From: Bilabrum cf. latius | Lineage: Eukaryota; Bigyra: Bicosoecida; Bigyra; Bicosoecida | Length of the DNA stretch: 64,000 nucleotides | Reading direction: 5' to 3' | Assembly (NCBI GenBank): GCA_965178125.1 | Contig: OZ237742.1 | Span: 434,001 to 498,000 of the forward strand | Shown: piece by piece, positions 46,201 through 58,960 of the stretch | Layout of the letters: the number at the start of each line of letters is the position of its first letter | How positions within the stretch are numbered: position 1 is the stretch's first letter | The notes under the pieces: generated by a model | Told to the model about the DNA's origin: nothing | Database searches by the model: none | What the model saw: only the letters and a program-made list of their open reading frames with translations | Translations under genes and position numbers: made by a program

Positions 46201-48584
46201 ATGGCGAGTTCAGGAACCCCCAAGGGCTTGGGCCATTTGGCCACCGATAAATAGGGCAAGGTACTGAAGGTCTCCGGTCCGCGTGAGTCATGTCAAGACA
46301 GGTGGTCTCATGCAGTGTTCCATTGTGCCACAGCTATTCGTGTTCGCGTTTCGCACTTGGGTTGGCGTTCGCAGTTGTAGTTGCCGAGCAGATGAAAGGT
46401 GCATAGATGTACGAGCTAGTGAGAGCGCAGCGCCTGTCGCGCGTAACGTCTCGTGTGGCAAGATCCTGCACCCAGCTGCTGCAGCGTGGTTCTTAAATTG
46501 TCTACCTTGCAGGTCAAAGTTGGTGAAAAACGAATTGTTGGAGAAATTATTGAGTTGGAAGGTAACACCGCTTCCATCTAGTGCTATGAGAATACATGTA
46601 AGGCTTAGTGGCTGGGACGCCCGCTCCAGTACCCGCCTTGCCACGCATCCACTTGAAGCGCACGTTCCGTTCACACTGTGCCATCGCAGCTGGGCTTCGA
46701 CTTGGAGATGCTGTTGTCCGTACAGAGAAGCCTCTTTCGGTGCTTCTTGGCCCGGGTTTGATGGGGGAGATTTTCGACGGCATCCAACGACCGCTAGAGA
46801 CGATTTACGACCAGGTCGAGAAAGCCGACGGCAAGAAGGAGGCCGCATTCATTCCACTCGGGGTGGAGGTAAAGAACCTCAACCACGAGAAGACGTGGAG
46901 ATTCACGCCGAGGGGTCACTTCCACCCAGCTTAGCTGGCGGCGGAAGCAGACCCGGCGGCGGCATCGGCGGCTGGCAGCAGCGGGGCCGCGTCTGGGGCA
47001 GGAGCCGCATCTGGCGCATCCGGCGCTGCAGTCGGAGACGGTGGCTTCTGGGTGCAGGGCGAGGGAAGCACGATCAAGGTAGGAGACAGCCTCAGCGCGG
47101 GCGACGTGATCGGCGTGGTTTGGGAGAACTCTCTATTCAACAAGCACGCCATCATGATCCCGCCGCACCTGCACGGGGTGGTCACCGAAGTGGGCCCGCT
47201 CATGCAGCCTGCGGACGGGGAACAGCACACCATGGCGACCATCAGCGACGTCCTGCTGAAGATCCGCAAGCCCGGTCGCAAGCGCGTGCACCCGATCCGG
47301 CTTGCCCATTTCTGGCCAGTGCGCAAGCCCAGGAAGGTATCGAAGAAGCTCAAGGGCGAGGAGGCACTCATCACGGGACAGAGAGTCATCGACATCCTGT
47401 TCCCATCGGTGCTGGGCGGCACGTGCGCCATTCCCGGCGCGTTTGGTTGCGGCAAGACGTGCATCTCGCAGGCCCTCAGCAAGCACAGCAACACGAGTGC
47501 CATCGTGTACGTTGGCTGCGGCGAGCGCGGGAACGAGATGGCCGAGGTGCTGCACGATTTCCCCGAGCTCAAGCTGACCACAGACAGCGGGGAGGAGGTG
47601 TCCATCATGGACCGCACGTGCCTGGTGGCGAACACCAGCAACATGCCGGTGGCGGCGAGAGAGGCCTCTATCTATACCGGCATCACGATCGCGGAGTACC
47701 TCAGAGACCAGGGATTCCACGTTGCTATGATGGCAGACTCCACCTCTCGGTGGGCAGAGGCCCTGCGAGAGATCAGCGGGCGGCTCGGTGAGATGCCAGC
47801 GGACGGAGGCTACCCGGCCTACCTGTCGGCCCGTCTGGCCGCTTTCTACGAGCGGGCCGGCAAGGTGGAGTGCCTTGGGGCTCCGCGGAGGGAAGGGTCC
47901 GTTACCGTGGTGGGCGCTGTGAGTCCACCGGGCGGCGATTTCAGCGACCCGGTGACGTCGGCCACGCTGAACATCGTGCAGGTGTTCTGGGGATTGGACA
48001 AGAAGCTGGCCCAGAGAAAGCACTTCCCCTCGCTCAACTGGAACGTGTCATACTCCAAGTACAAGGAACCCATCGACAAGTTCCTGAACGATTTCACCAA
48101 GCCAGAGGGCGACTACAGCCGGCTGAGAGACCAGTGCGCCCAGATCTTGCAGCAGGAGAAGAAGCTGCTGGACATCGTGCAGCTCGTGGGCGAGGAGCAG
48201 CTGCAGCCGTCCGAGAAGGTGGACATGGAGGTAGCCAAGATGATCAGGGAGGAGTTCTTGCAGCAAGATGCGTTCTCCAAGAACGACTACAACTGCCCTC
48301 TGGAAAAGTCCATCGGCATGCTCAGGTGCATCATCCGACTGTACGACCGATGCATCAGGGCGGTTCGAGAGTCCGGTGCAGAGGCGCACGAGACGGGAGA
48401 CTCGACCCGCATGTTTACCTGGCAGACGCTGCGAGTGGGGTACGGTGACCTGCTGCAGACCATGTACCGGATGCACGAGCTGAGCCCCACGCTTGCCCCC
48501 GATCGCATCGAGGAGTCGTTCAAGGGCGTCATGCAGGAGATCGACAAGGTCTTTGACGAGATCTCGCAGGTGTGGAAGTCGTGA
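46201..48584 (+). CDS. ATP6V1A: V-type H+-ATPase catalytic subunit A (four exons)
   Basis: ATP-hydrolysing subunit of the vacuolar proton pump. Exons 46201-46282, 46375-46418, 46513-46597 and 46690-48584 (introns 92, 94 and 92 bp) give 701 aa. The N-terminal beta-barrel KVLKVSGPLVVAEQMKGAQM is split by introns, followed by YELVKVGEKRIVGEIIELEG. The P-loop is GAFGCGKT; also seen are YVGCGERGNEMAEVL, MADSTSRWAEALREISGRL, GAVSPPGGDFSDPVT and VFWGLDKKLAQRKHFPS. TAG at 46404-46406 (GAQMYEL) and 46579-46581 (ASIQCYE) fall where relatives commonly have Gln or a polar residue. An Ala/Gly-rich insertion of about 45 residues interrupts the non-homologous region (46907-47070). The stop is TGA. Confidence 0.96.
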
Positions 48585-48705
48585 GGTGTCAGGCGATTAT
48601 GATTGAAAGGTTGGCTGTCACAGAGAGGTTGCATTGCAAGCAATCAGCTGCAGTCACAGCTCCCGTCCCGCACTGTCTCGTCAGGCACCTTGTTCTCGCC
48701 TGTTA

Positions 48706-50160
48706 TCATCTTGGCCTTACTCCCGTCCGAGGCTTCTTTGCCGGCCTGTCCTAGCCCCCATTGCCGCCCGTACCCCCCGCAGCGTTGCCTCCTCGGGCCG
48801 CGTGTCGCTCTGCCTTTTTGGCTTCCCTTCGCTTCTGGCTCAAGATCCGGCCTGCCTGCAGCCGCTTGAACGGCAGTCGCTTGTCCACCTCGACTCTCTC
48901 TCTCGCACCGCCTGGCTTGCCTGCGCCGCCCGTTCGCTCCTATTTGCGCTTGCGTTTCTTTCCAAGTTTGTTCTGTTTCTACGTCTTGGTCTAGTCTGCA
49001 CCTTCAGGCGCGAGCCCTTCGCCCGAGCTCGCCTGAGCACTACCGGCTGATGACGGCACACCTGCACCTGCACCTGCACGCCCCTGGAGATGCATGGAAG
49101 CAGCTGGCGGGGCTTTCACGAGCTTGGGTGGAACAGCAGCTGCGCTCTGCGAGACGGTCAGCCCAGCCAAGGGTTCAAGCCCCTCGCCGGGCGCTGCCTC
49201 CGCCTGCCTTGCAAGCTGCTTGAGGGTTTCCGTGCCGAGTGCATCCTCCCTCGCCTTTCGTCTTTCTTCCAGCTCCTGCCAGCGGCTTTCGTGCTTTTTC
49301 TTCCATTTGTCTCGCTTCCCTGCTCGCTTTTCAGCGACACCCTCAGCCATGGGCACGTCGTCTGGCTGCCCCCGCATGCCCGATTTAAGCCAGGCCTCCC
49401 ACTGCCGCGCTGCGTGGCGATACAGCCGCATGGGAGCGATGGCGTCTTCCGCGGGATCGTGCTCGCCTGACTAGATCTTCATGTTCAGGTATTCGCTCGC
49501 CAGCTGCAGCAGTCGCTTCGGTCTGCGCTGGCCACCTCGCAACCACTGGTACGCCGGGAACTTCGCGGTGTCTCGAATCATTCGGCGAGGATGCTTCAGC
49601 ATTAGTACAGTGAGGTCATTTGAGAGACCATGTCCAACAATAAATCGACCCTCGGTGAGAATGCCGACCTCGCGCTGTACTTGGGCAAATGTTGGGGCAC
49701 GGCGCAGATGCTCTGGCTTCACGCCGCTGACCCATGTTCGGTAGTCAGCGACCTTTTCTTGGGGCTGCACGTACGTCGAATAAATCACTTCGCAATCATA
49801 GTTTACCACACATATTTGGGCCAGGACAGATCTGTCCTTGGGCCCTACGCCAACCATTTCGCAATCCAATGCTAGATGAGTAGTAAGCCTAGGGGCAGGC
49901 TTGCTCGTGTCGATACCCCTGAGTATGAACCTCCCCACCTGCATTACACTTGGTGCAATCTTTACCCCACCCAACCCGGAATTCGGCTTGTTGCCCGCAA
50001 CGATGACCTTGGACGATGCATCGACCGGTTCTCTGGAAGCTTTCGATTTTGCGTCGCCCTTGGGTTTGACTGATAATTTGGCCTTCGAGCCTAGAGATGA
50101 TGCTATTGATAACCAGTTTGAACTGACAGCAGCCTTTTTCTTGCCTTTCTTGCTGCTCAT
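48706..50160 (-). CDS. REXO4: REXO4-type DEDDh 3'-5' exonuclease
   Basis: RNA exonuclease of pre-rRNA processing. 484 aa from ATG 50160 (MSSKKGKKKAAVSSNW) to TGA 48706-48708. The exonuclease domain is complete: Exo I LALDCEMVGVGPKDRSVLAQ, a YSTYVQPQEKVADYRTWVSG strand, Exo II VGHGLSNDLTVL, and Exo III IQSGEHDPAEDAIAPMRLY with the catalytic His and Asp. The Gln in IQSGEHD is TAG 49471-49473, at a position that is Gln in REXO4 relatives. The C-terminal 170 residues are Ala/Gly then Lys/Arg-rich, with several further TAG = Gln codons, suggesting nucleolar RNA contact. An upstream in-frame ATG at 50271 would abut the GT61 stop and is less likely. Confidence 0.92.
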
Positions 50161-50274
50161 GTGCTGCCGTGCAGTCCGAAGTGCAACTGCAAGTTGGTGC
50201 TGCGGCACCGCCGCAGGTGGCGCGGCGGCTTGTGTGCCGCGGCGCCGGCTCCGCACCCCACGCAATCCCATACC

Positions 50275-53127
50275 TCATCTGCAAAGAGCCTGCACGGACA
50301 TCGAGCTCGGCTCTGCAGCAAGCGCCCTAATCTCGGCCGCCGCTTGCTTTACCGCCGCTGCGATTTCCTTCAATGGCGCGGTCCCGCAGCCGTGGTGCTC
50401 CATGTCGTGGGCAATCACAACGCTGTACCGTAGACCCTGCTTCAACGAGACTCCAGCAAACATAAAGTTCGGCTGCTTGCCCGCCAGCACCTCGACCACG
50501 TGCCCCCACGCGGGCATCGCCACAGTGTTTGCCAGCGCAGCGCCGTGCGGGGCCACAACAACATCCACCTCCCTCCATTCCTTCCAGTGCCTCCACGGGA
50601 AAGGCCCCCCCTCCTCCTCCTCCTGCTGCACGTCAAACACCCTCACTGAGCCCACCTCCTCCATTGCCGAGATGGCATCCACAAGGGCACCGTGATTCAG
50701 CAGGCAGCGGGCTTTCTCGCGTTTCACCACCAGCACACGAACGCCGCCCTAGCGCACGCCGGGCGGTGGCACAATGCCATGCAGCGCATCGTTGGTGAAA
50801 CCTGCATCTCCTCCTCGACCGGCCACTCGGGAGCAGGCGAGGGCCTGCCCAGCGGTGGAATCAACACCAACCGCATGGATGCTCGCGCGCACTCCAACGG
50901 ACGCCACCAGCATCTGCGTCAGCTCTGCAGCCGCGTCACAGGGGCGCTCCAGTGCGTGCGGGCCGGCGGGGGGCCCCCCATATTCGGTATTACCCCCATT
51001 ATTTGCCAGGCGCGCACCACTAGCACCGAACCGAGGGTCCGCAGTTTGCTCTCGGGCGCGCCGCTTCTGCCAGTTGGATAGGTCCGGTGGGTCCCCTCTC
51101 GAGTCGAGTGGCTCGCGGACGGGAGTCCTGTGCTCGTACGATAGGAGATTCTCGGCTGCGAGCAGGGGCGAGGGGCACTGCTGTAGGCCCGCGCTGATGA
51201 AGCGACGCAGCAGCAGCAGCTGCCCGATGCTCGGCTGCATGCAGTGCGTGTTCTCAGGCAGTACCACCAGTGCAGCGGCGGCCTTGCCGATGGTGGACGG
51301 GACAGAGGCGTCGATGCCAGCAGCCTCTAAGATTGCGTGCGATAGGTTGTTGCTCTGCGCCGTCAGCAGCACTGTCCCAGGGGTGCGCGCGGTGAGCTGC
51401 CGCGCAGCAAGGAGCCTGGGTAGGCACTCCAGGATCATGTGAGCCGGGCCGATGCAGCCCACCTGACCGATCGCAACCAGTGCCCCATGCTCGCTGCCAC
51501 TGCCACGCGATCGGACCAGGTCCTCTACCTTTTTTGTGTGTTCGTACAGCTCGTCGTTGGTGGAAGGAGCCACAGGGAACGGCTCCATGGAGTTAAATGG
51601 GTCGAAGGGCTCGCACCCAACCGACACCAGCTGAGCTCCCCTGGCCCAGGCCCGCCCCCTCGAAGTGACCCCTGCCTGCGGCATGAAGAGCACCCTGGGC
51701 TCCACGTCAATGCGGCCGTCGAACCACAGGCTGAATCGATCGGACATCTGCCTCCAGTACAGCAGCCAATCGTCGCCCAGCCTCAAGGCTTCGATGGCCG
51801 TGCCCTGGTGCATGTCCTCGTTGCGGGCGAGTGAGCTGGCCAGCGCGTCGCGAAGGTCCTGAGCCCCCAGTGGCTCGAGGCTGGGATCATCAAAGTGGAA
51901 GCGATCGGCGGGGCCTGACCAGAGCCTGGGTGCAAGCGGGCTCCACCCGCTCTGTGCACCAAACCAGACGTCCCTGTCAGTGCCGTGACCGCTGGGACTT
52001 CGGCCTGCACCACCACGGCTCTGCGGAGACTTAGACTCTCGATATGAGCCCGCTGCGGCATTGTTGGCCTGTCCCACCCTTGCGATGTGCAGCCTCAGCT
52101 CGAGCAAACGCTGGGTCATGCCGCGCACACCGGCGCAAAGAGGCTCCAGCTGACTGCATGGGACCGACAGCCCCACCTGACCTCCCAGCACCGAGGTGAG
52201 GCCCGGCGACCGTCTCAGAGGAAGACGGGCCCATTGGGGGCGGCGATGGGACGCGGGCCATGCCAGTTCCCTGCGGGTGGAGCTTTGGACGTGTGCCATC
52301 TCCGCTGGATTTGCTGCTGCTGGCGCTTCCGCGGGCACTGGCAGTGGAAGCAGCGCGTTGGCGATGAGGTCCCCGTGGGTGGCTCGCCAGCTCTCCCAGC
52401 CGCGGGTGAAGCGAGCCTCTGCTGCTGCTTGGGCGGGCATTCCGAATGGCCACGTGTCTGATTCTTTGTGAATCGGTTGTGGTGATGGCCGAGCGTAACG
52501 CAGAGTCGAATCTGCTGGCTGGCGGGCGTCCTCGGCGGCATGCTCCCTGCCACTGTCGATCGTCTGCGGTTTCACGACAAGGCCCTCGCACACTGATAGT
52601 CCCGCCATATCCATCTAGATACGCGCCTTGACTGCTGCTGATGGGTCAATCAACGGGTTTCCTCCACCATCAATCCCGCTACGTTGCACTTCGGCGCAAA
52701 TTCTTTCGATTGAGCCTACTGTCGCCTGCTCCGAGAGACAGGCTGGCTGCACCACACTGGGCTTCCCAAAGCCATTTGGCCCCATGTCTGCAGCTAATGT
52801 CAATGATCCTGTATATGAATTGCCCACCAGGACGGAACGGTTGGCTTCGAACTCGCTGCACAGTTGCTCTGTGGCTCCAAACAGGACTAGCTTCGACTTT
52901 AAGGAGGTTTTAGCATGGCTCAATTTGGGTGTCGAACAAGCGCCAGCATCGAGACTACTGGCTAATTGTATAGTAGCCTAGACTTCGGACACCGATAATG
53001 CGTTGAGTCGCTCTCCTGGTGCTATCGCCTGGACGACACCGAGCAACTGCAACTGCACAAGGAAAAAAACAATGTTGCACGCCTTGCCACCCCAACTATG
53101 GTAGCGTTGGAACGGAAGTACATGCAT
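50275..53127 (-). CDS. GT61-like type II membrane glycosyltransferase
   Basis: 950 aa, one exon, ATG 53127 to TGA 50275-50277, TAG read as Gln at several sites. Near the N-terminus KACNIVFFLVQLQLLGVVQA is a single membrane anchor after a short basic cytosolic tail, the Golgi type II layout. The long stem is low complexity. The catalytic region contains GHMILECLPRLLAAR-like text (HMILECLPRLLAAR), ILEAAGIDASVP, ALVVLPENTHCMQPS, and near the C-terminus the GT61/DUF563 signature VDVVVAPHGAALANTVAMPA with VVEVL. The family transfers xylose, arabinose or GlcNAc to glycans or proteins (plant XYXT, animal EOGT). Donor and acceptor are not predictable here. Confidence 0.78.
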
Positions 53128-53356
53128 GTGTATTCTACCGCTGCGCCAGAGGCTTTCGCCTGGCTACTTCTAGCGAATTGACCCGAATGAATACAGTGCC
53201 TGGGTGCATCGCATCGTGCTGTCGTCGCGTCGGGTCGCGCGCCGAGCTTGGTCGCTGGCGGCCAGTGGAGAGAATCAATCGAAGCATTAAAGTGTACAGA
53301 TGAGTATATGATATACTGCACGTGTCAACACGGAGACAATCCTTTCCAGCGCCAGC

Positions 53357-56300
53357 TCACGCCTCTTGGGCGGTCGGGGCTGGGGCCGGGGACACGGACT
53401 TGGCGCCGGAGGGCGACCCCTGGCTAGACATCTCGATTGACTTCTGGTGCGCCCGCGCAGCGGCAAGGTTACCAGACTTGACTCCATCCAGGGACAGCCC
53501 GTCGTCGAAGTGCGGGTGCGCCGGCGGCCCGACAGTCGCGAGCACCACGGGCAGCAGGATCATCCCGTGCCCGATCCCAAGCACCACGCTAAGGAAGAAG
53601 CACTTAAAGAACACCACGAAGATGTAGGACTGCGACACGGAGAGCACCACCACCGCGAGGAAGGTGGAAGTGGCTCCGTTGATGATCGCCACACCCATGT
53701 CCGACAGGGCCAATGCCGCGCGCCTGTCCGTGTCGCCATGCTTGTGCATGAAGGCCTCCCCGAGGTGAAGGCTGTAGTCCACCGCGATGCCGATTGCCAG
53801 CACCAGGTTCACCGACACCACCCCGTCCAGAGTGACATCCCAGGGAACAAGGTAACCCAGGATGTTGAGCAGCACGAGGGCCACCATGAGCGTGAGGTAC
53901 ACCATCATCAGCGGGTGCGCCACCACGATTAGCACGATCACCGCCACCGCAGCTACGGCCAGACCCAGGTTCTGCAGGATCTCCTGCTGCACCACCTTGT
54001 ACTGCTCCGCGTCAAAGAACGCAAAGCTGAACGCGAACGCATACCCAGTGAAGCCCGCCTCCTCGGCAGCCTCCTCCACCTTTGCCCTCGTGTCATCCAT
54101 CGCGTCGATCTCCTCCTGCGAGGACTAGAACGCCCGGAAGAAGGCCGTCACCCTCGCGATGGAGATCACGTCAGTGTTGGCGCTGGCATCGTAGATGATG
54201 TCACTGGAGAACCTGGCTCCCTGCCCGTTGAACCAAGTCTGGAATCCCGCCACGAAGGCCTGCTTCGTGACACCGTCAGCAAACAGGTCGGGCCTGTCTG
54301 TGCGGAACGTTTCGGCCCAGCACAGGACGGGCTGCGAATCGCTCACAAAGGTGCTCTCCCTCAGCGCATCGCACAGGGCTGGCATCACGTTCCTGTCCTC
54401 GAAGACCTGCAGGCTCCTCGCGTACGCGCTGATGGGCCCTCCCGAGTTGGTGAAGTATTCGTTCTGGATGTCGTACCACTCCTGCAAGGGGGAGTCCGAC
54501 GGGACGAACCACTCGGAGCGGAATTCCTGCTTGAGACCGGTCACCTGCCAAGCAGCCACTGCCGCAAGGATGGTGAAGACGGCCACAGTCGCGATCTTGC
54601 CGGGTACCGACAGCAGGTAGCCGGCGTAGTAATGGTAGATGATGTACCGCGCCGCACCAGGGCCGCAGTATCCCTGGCTTGGGACGGGGGGCTCCGGGCT
54701 GATGTACTCTTCTTCTGGCATCTCCTGGTTGTTGTCCTCTTCCATGCTGACACCGCTCGAGTTGACGGCGTTGTCGGCTGCCTTGGGGGCCGCTGCGGAA
54801 GGAGCGGGTAGATCCTTGGAGTCCGGCTGCTTGGACTCAGAAGCAGTCGGCGAGGAGGCGCTGGCGCGAACCGCTGCGGGCGGGTTGCCCTCTGCCGGAT
54901 TGGACACGGCCTAGCCGGCCTTATCCCCGCCCTCCTTGCGCCTCGGGTCCGTCTCTGGGAAGCTGTAGACTGACTCGGGGTGGCCTTCCCCGGACCCGCA
55001 GCAGCAGCAGACGTCGTACCTGCCGTGCGCCTGGCGCTGTTGGTCGAGGACCAGGCATGCGGGGAAGAAGGTCACGGAGAAGATGAACACTGCCGCGATG
55101 GCGAACGCGGCCCAGATGCAGAAGGACGCCAGTGCAGGCAGCTGGGTGCTGGACCCGATCATGAAGGCCACAAAGTCCGTGAGAGTGGTCGTGGTCATGG
55201 AGCTGCCGCCGTGCCTGAGAGCCTCTGCCACCCTGTCCTGGATGTTCCTCTTGGGGTCCGTGAGGGAGTATTCCTGCACCACCACGAAGATGTCGTCGAC
55301 GCCGATGCCGGCCAGCACGAACGGCAGACTGCGAGAGACACAGAGGAAAGGGGAAACAGAGAGAGAAGAGAGAGGATGCGGCGAGCAAGAACAAGCAAAC
55401 GAGGCAAGCAGGGCAAAACATGATCGCGCGGTGGACAGGATCCGCGATTCCATCCATCCCATTCGACGACTCACACAGAATGCACAGGGCTGTAGAAGCT
55501 TGCAGGGGAGCCCAGACCGTAGGCAGCTCCTAGGGCCATGCCCACCGTGAGCGCACCGCAGATGGATAGTCCAATGCGAAGTCCCACGCACGTGCAGTCA
55601 ACCCTGAGCTGGATCGTCATGTAGACGAGGATGAGCATGATGCTCGCTCCAACGAAGGCCAAATCTCCCGTGATGGCCCTCCCGAACTCGTTGCTCACCC
55701 ACCAGTCCGTGCTGATCACCAGCCTGGCATTGGGATACTCGTCGCGGTTGTTGTCCGGGTCGGCGTTCAGCTCGGTGACGAGTTCCTCCTCCCACGCGTC
55801 CGCCACTGGGTCAATGAACTCGCCGCCCTCGAAGTAGGCGTTATCAGCAATCTCCCACTCCAGGGTGGCGGCCGACGCAGACACGATGCCACCTGCGGGA
55901 TATGGGGGAAGAAAATGAATTTTTGTCGTTTACATTGAGAAAGGCGAAATTCGGGGGCATGGACTTGGCCGCCGTCGTGCGGACAAGGCCAGGAGAAAGT
56001 GCATGCGGGAAAAGCACCTGGAAGACTGGCCACGTCACCTGAGGTCAAGCAGCGGTGCCGATGACGTAGAGATGGCGAGAGAGAATGGGAGGAAGCACAA
56101 AGCTCTATATTTACTCACCTTGGTCGTTCGTGGTTACCCCACCAAGTACAGCTTGAGGGGAGAATGGCTGCCCGAACGCGTTGGTGTACCGCCCGCTGGC
56201 AACGGCTTGGTTGATGTAGTCCGCTGGGCTAGTCCCAGACGCCTCTGCTGCCAGAATGACAGTCGCATTGTAGTCAAACAGAGTCAAGATGGAATTCTCC

Positions 56301-56857
56301 TGGCACTCGTAGTCTTCGGGATTCGGCCCCGTGCTGATGCGTGTGCAGATGTCTCGAAGGGTGACGTCCTCCCTTCGAACTCCATTCTGCCCCGTGGCAT
56401 CCGCCGAAACAGAGTACAGCAACTAATGAAACTTTTGTAGATCCTTAAGGACACCATAGTCGGCAAGGACGTTGTCGCCAGACCTGCTGACTGCGTACAC
56501 GTTCTGTCTTCTGGGCTGACGCGGGAATTCAGCGGACACGATGGCAAAGTCTTTCGATGCTTGAGTATCCTGCGGTGACCACAGCTTTTCAGGTCTAGAC
56601 TCTTCTTCATACTGTCCGATTCCAATCAGGAAAAGTCCCATCAACACGATGGAAAGACCGATCGTGATCCACGGGCCCTGGGCGATGAGACGGCCAAGCC
56701 TCGAGAAGAAGTACTGCAAGCCACCGTCAAGAGTAGCGCTAAACTTCTCAAGGCAAGATGGTTCTTGAGGTTCATTTCCACTTGCTGTGGTAGTCGACGG
56801 CATGATGCCAGGCGTGGAAGAGGCAAGAGTGGGCTGCAAAGGCGCAACGTCAGCCAT
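53357..56857 (-). CDS. Patched-related RND transporter with sterol-sensing domain (three exons)
   Basis: Exons 56857-56119, 55892-55475 and 55328-53357 (introns 226 and 146 bp, both starting GTGAGT) give 1,042 aa. A first membrane helix (WITIGLSIVLMGLFLIGIG) precedes a large luminal domain. The sterol-sensing block contains VLAGIGVDDIFVVVQEYSLT and MTTTTLTDFVAFMIGSSTQL, the GxxxDD and TxxxDFxxF landmarks of Patched/NPC1/PTCHD proteins. After a Cys-rich cytosolic loop and an acidic linker comes a second hairpin (WQVTGLKQEFRSEWFVPSDS), a luminal domain, and the last helices with LVLAIGIAVDYSLHLGEAFM. Likely a proton- or sodium-driven lipid/sterol exporter; the substrate is unknown. TAG codons at 56423, 54908 and 54125 read as Gln. 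Confidence 0.9.
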
Positions 56858-56973
56858 CAGTCGGCCGCGACGACAACACCATATCTGGCTCCGGATTAAT
56901 GATAGCGTGTTGTTTTGTACAAATCTGATTATCGTACATATTGCTTGCGCAGAAAGCGCCCATTCGGACCGAC
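56858..56973. promoter_or_regulatory. Bidirectional promoter, Patched-like / ANKRD13
   Basis: 116 bp between divergent ATGs. It has an AT-rich centre and ATTCGG close to the ANKRD13 start. Confidence 0.5.
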
Positions 56974-58887
56974 ATGGCCGGGGTCTCAAGAGAAGATCAT
57001 TCCTCTCACGAAATTGTTGATGCTTCTCACTTAGAGGCCGATGATTTTAGCCTAGGCCTCCATGTAGCCGTATGGAACAATGATCTCAAGCTGCTCGATA
57101 AATTGCTTGCCCTCAAAGAGATAGACTTGGAAACTAGGGACCCTAAAGGTGCCACACCACTGCTACTTGCATATAAGTTGGGCCGTCACAAGGCTGTGGC
57201 CAAACTGCTGCAATCCGGTGCGTACGCAAAACCGCGAGTAAACAATCGTTGGGAAGCTCAGCACTTTGCGGCCTGCACGAGAAACGTACCCATGCTACGA
57301 ACAGCTACATTAAGTATACTGAAAGAAACTGACCTGGCGTGGGAGCGCCGGGTGCCGCGGCTCATGGCGGCCCTGAGGGACATACCTGATTTCGATCTGA
57401 CCATGGAGTGGACGTTCAGGTCTTGGATCCCGCTGGTAAGCGGAATGCTACCCAACGACACAGTCAGGATTCGAAAACGTGGAACTGCGCTTCGGTTCGA
57501 CATGACACTGCTCGGCATGGAGAACCTATCGTGGCAGCGTGGCGACACGCAACTTGTCATGTAGGGCGAGGAGCATGGCAACCCTGGAGCAGTCTTGCTC
57601 ATGGATTCGCAGCTGAAGACCGCTGGAAACGGCAGGACACCCCTGACTCTAGCACCGGACACGTCTGTCCAGGATATTGTGCGAAAAACGCTGACGCAGG
57701 AGCAGTCCGACACGGACGTGTGGAGCAGGGACTGCCACATGACCCCAGTCAAAAAGACCTCCTGGCTCCTGTTCGACTCGGCGGAATAGGCCAGCGAAGA
57801 GGTAGGGGACTGGGGCCAGTGCATGCAGTACAAGCTCTCGGGCATGAAGCTCCGCAGCCTCAAGCATCCGGCCATTTTGCCAGAGCTCCCTCTGGAGTCC
57901 TGGTGGAAGCCCGAGTACGCCCTGGATAGCAGGCTGGCGAAAATCCCAGAGTCGGAGAAACAGCCTGGGATCCGCAACTGGGAGGCAGTAGGGCCTTACT
58001 TCAGGAAGGATACGGAGAAGGCCGGCTCGGCGGGGGCAGCCAAGGGAGGGGCGGGTGCTGGCGGCAAAGGCGGCTCGGGGGCGGGGGCGGGGGCCGATGG
58101 CGGGGACAGAGACTCGCCTCCTGAGGCGGGACTGGCCCCGTTGAAATCGATGATAGGCAAGTTGGAGTCGGGCGGCCTGGGTGGCGCCAGCAGCATCGAT
58201 TGGGAGACAGCGCTGAGTGGCGATGCCGACGGGCTCGCGGACTCTGCCCTTGACAGCGCCACTGTGAAGCAGCAGACCTTTTACTCGTATTTCGAGGGGA
58301 AGAAAACCGGACGAGTGGACCCGAATGACATCCGCAACAGCAACCGGGGCAGCAGGGGCATTTTGTCGCACCACGAACACGAGCACGAGCACGAGGGTGC
58401 TAGAGGGGATGCAGAGGCCGCCGCCGCCCCAGGGGAAGCAAAGGGCGAGGGCGAAGATAAAGAAAGGAAGGAGCGTTCAGCTAGCAGCGAGTCGGTCGAG
58501 GTCAGCATCGCGCCAAAAGCAGGGTGCGAGAAGCTGCCAGTGGCTGACATATACCCCGAGAACGTTCGTTCGGAGGAGAAGGTTCTGGATGCCAGCGTGT
58601 TTTTCAGCAAGGACTTTCCGCTGACGAGCGAGCAGATGGTCTCCGTGGTGGGCGTCATGGCGAGGACAGCCACCCACTTTAAGAACGTGCAGCGCTTCTT
58701 CGAGACCAAGATGCCCCAAGATGCCGGGTTCCCCGTCAAGTTCCAGATCCCTGCCTTCATCTCCGTCACTGCCACGGTGACGTTCAGCAAGTGCAAGCTG
58801 TGCACGCCGGAGGCCAGCCTGTTCGAGGTGCCCGGTGACTTCGAGTGGGGGGCCTACAAAGAGAGAGGCATGATCCGACAGCTGTGA
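56974..58887 (+). CDS. ANKRD13: ANKRD13-family ankyrin protein
   Basis: 637 aa, one exon, TGA stop, TAG = Gln at 57562-57564 and 57787-57789. Ankyrin repeats open the protein: LHVAVWNNDLKLLDKLLALK, then TPLLLAYKLGRHKAVAKLLQ. The ANKRD13 (GPCR-chaperone) domain follows: IPDFDLTMEWTFRSWIPLVS, RIRKRGTALRFDMTLLGMEN and LSWQRGDTQLVM, almost word for word the family core, and later LKHPAILPELPLESWWKPEY. The C-terminal part holds a disordered Gly/Ala insertion, a His/Glu repeat (58375-58395) and a final conserved stretch FPVKFQIPAFISVTATVTFS. In animals these proteins bind ubiquitinated membrane cargo on endosomes; no ubiquitin-interacting motif is evident here. Confidence 0.92.
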
Positions 58888-58960
58888 GCGCTACGCGGTT
58901 CTTGGACGGGTGTTTATACATAGCGTAGCACATCCCTGAATAGTAACACGCACACAATCA

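Noticed and set aside
46073-46291. Longer N-terminus for the C2 protein starting at ATG 46291.
   Set aside because: It would overlap exon 1 of V-ATPase A antisense and encodes AT-rich unconserved sequence; ATG 46084 has better context and a normal divergent spacing.
54921-55457. Alternative minus frame overlapping the Patched gene third exon.
   Set aside because: It is an out-of-frame shadow of membrane-helix coding sequence; the splice at 55329-55474 gives the conserved GIGVDD segment.
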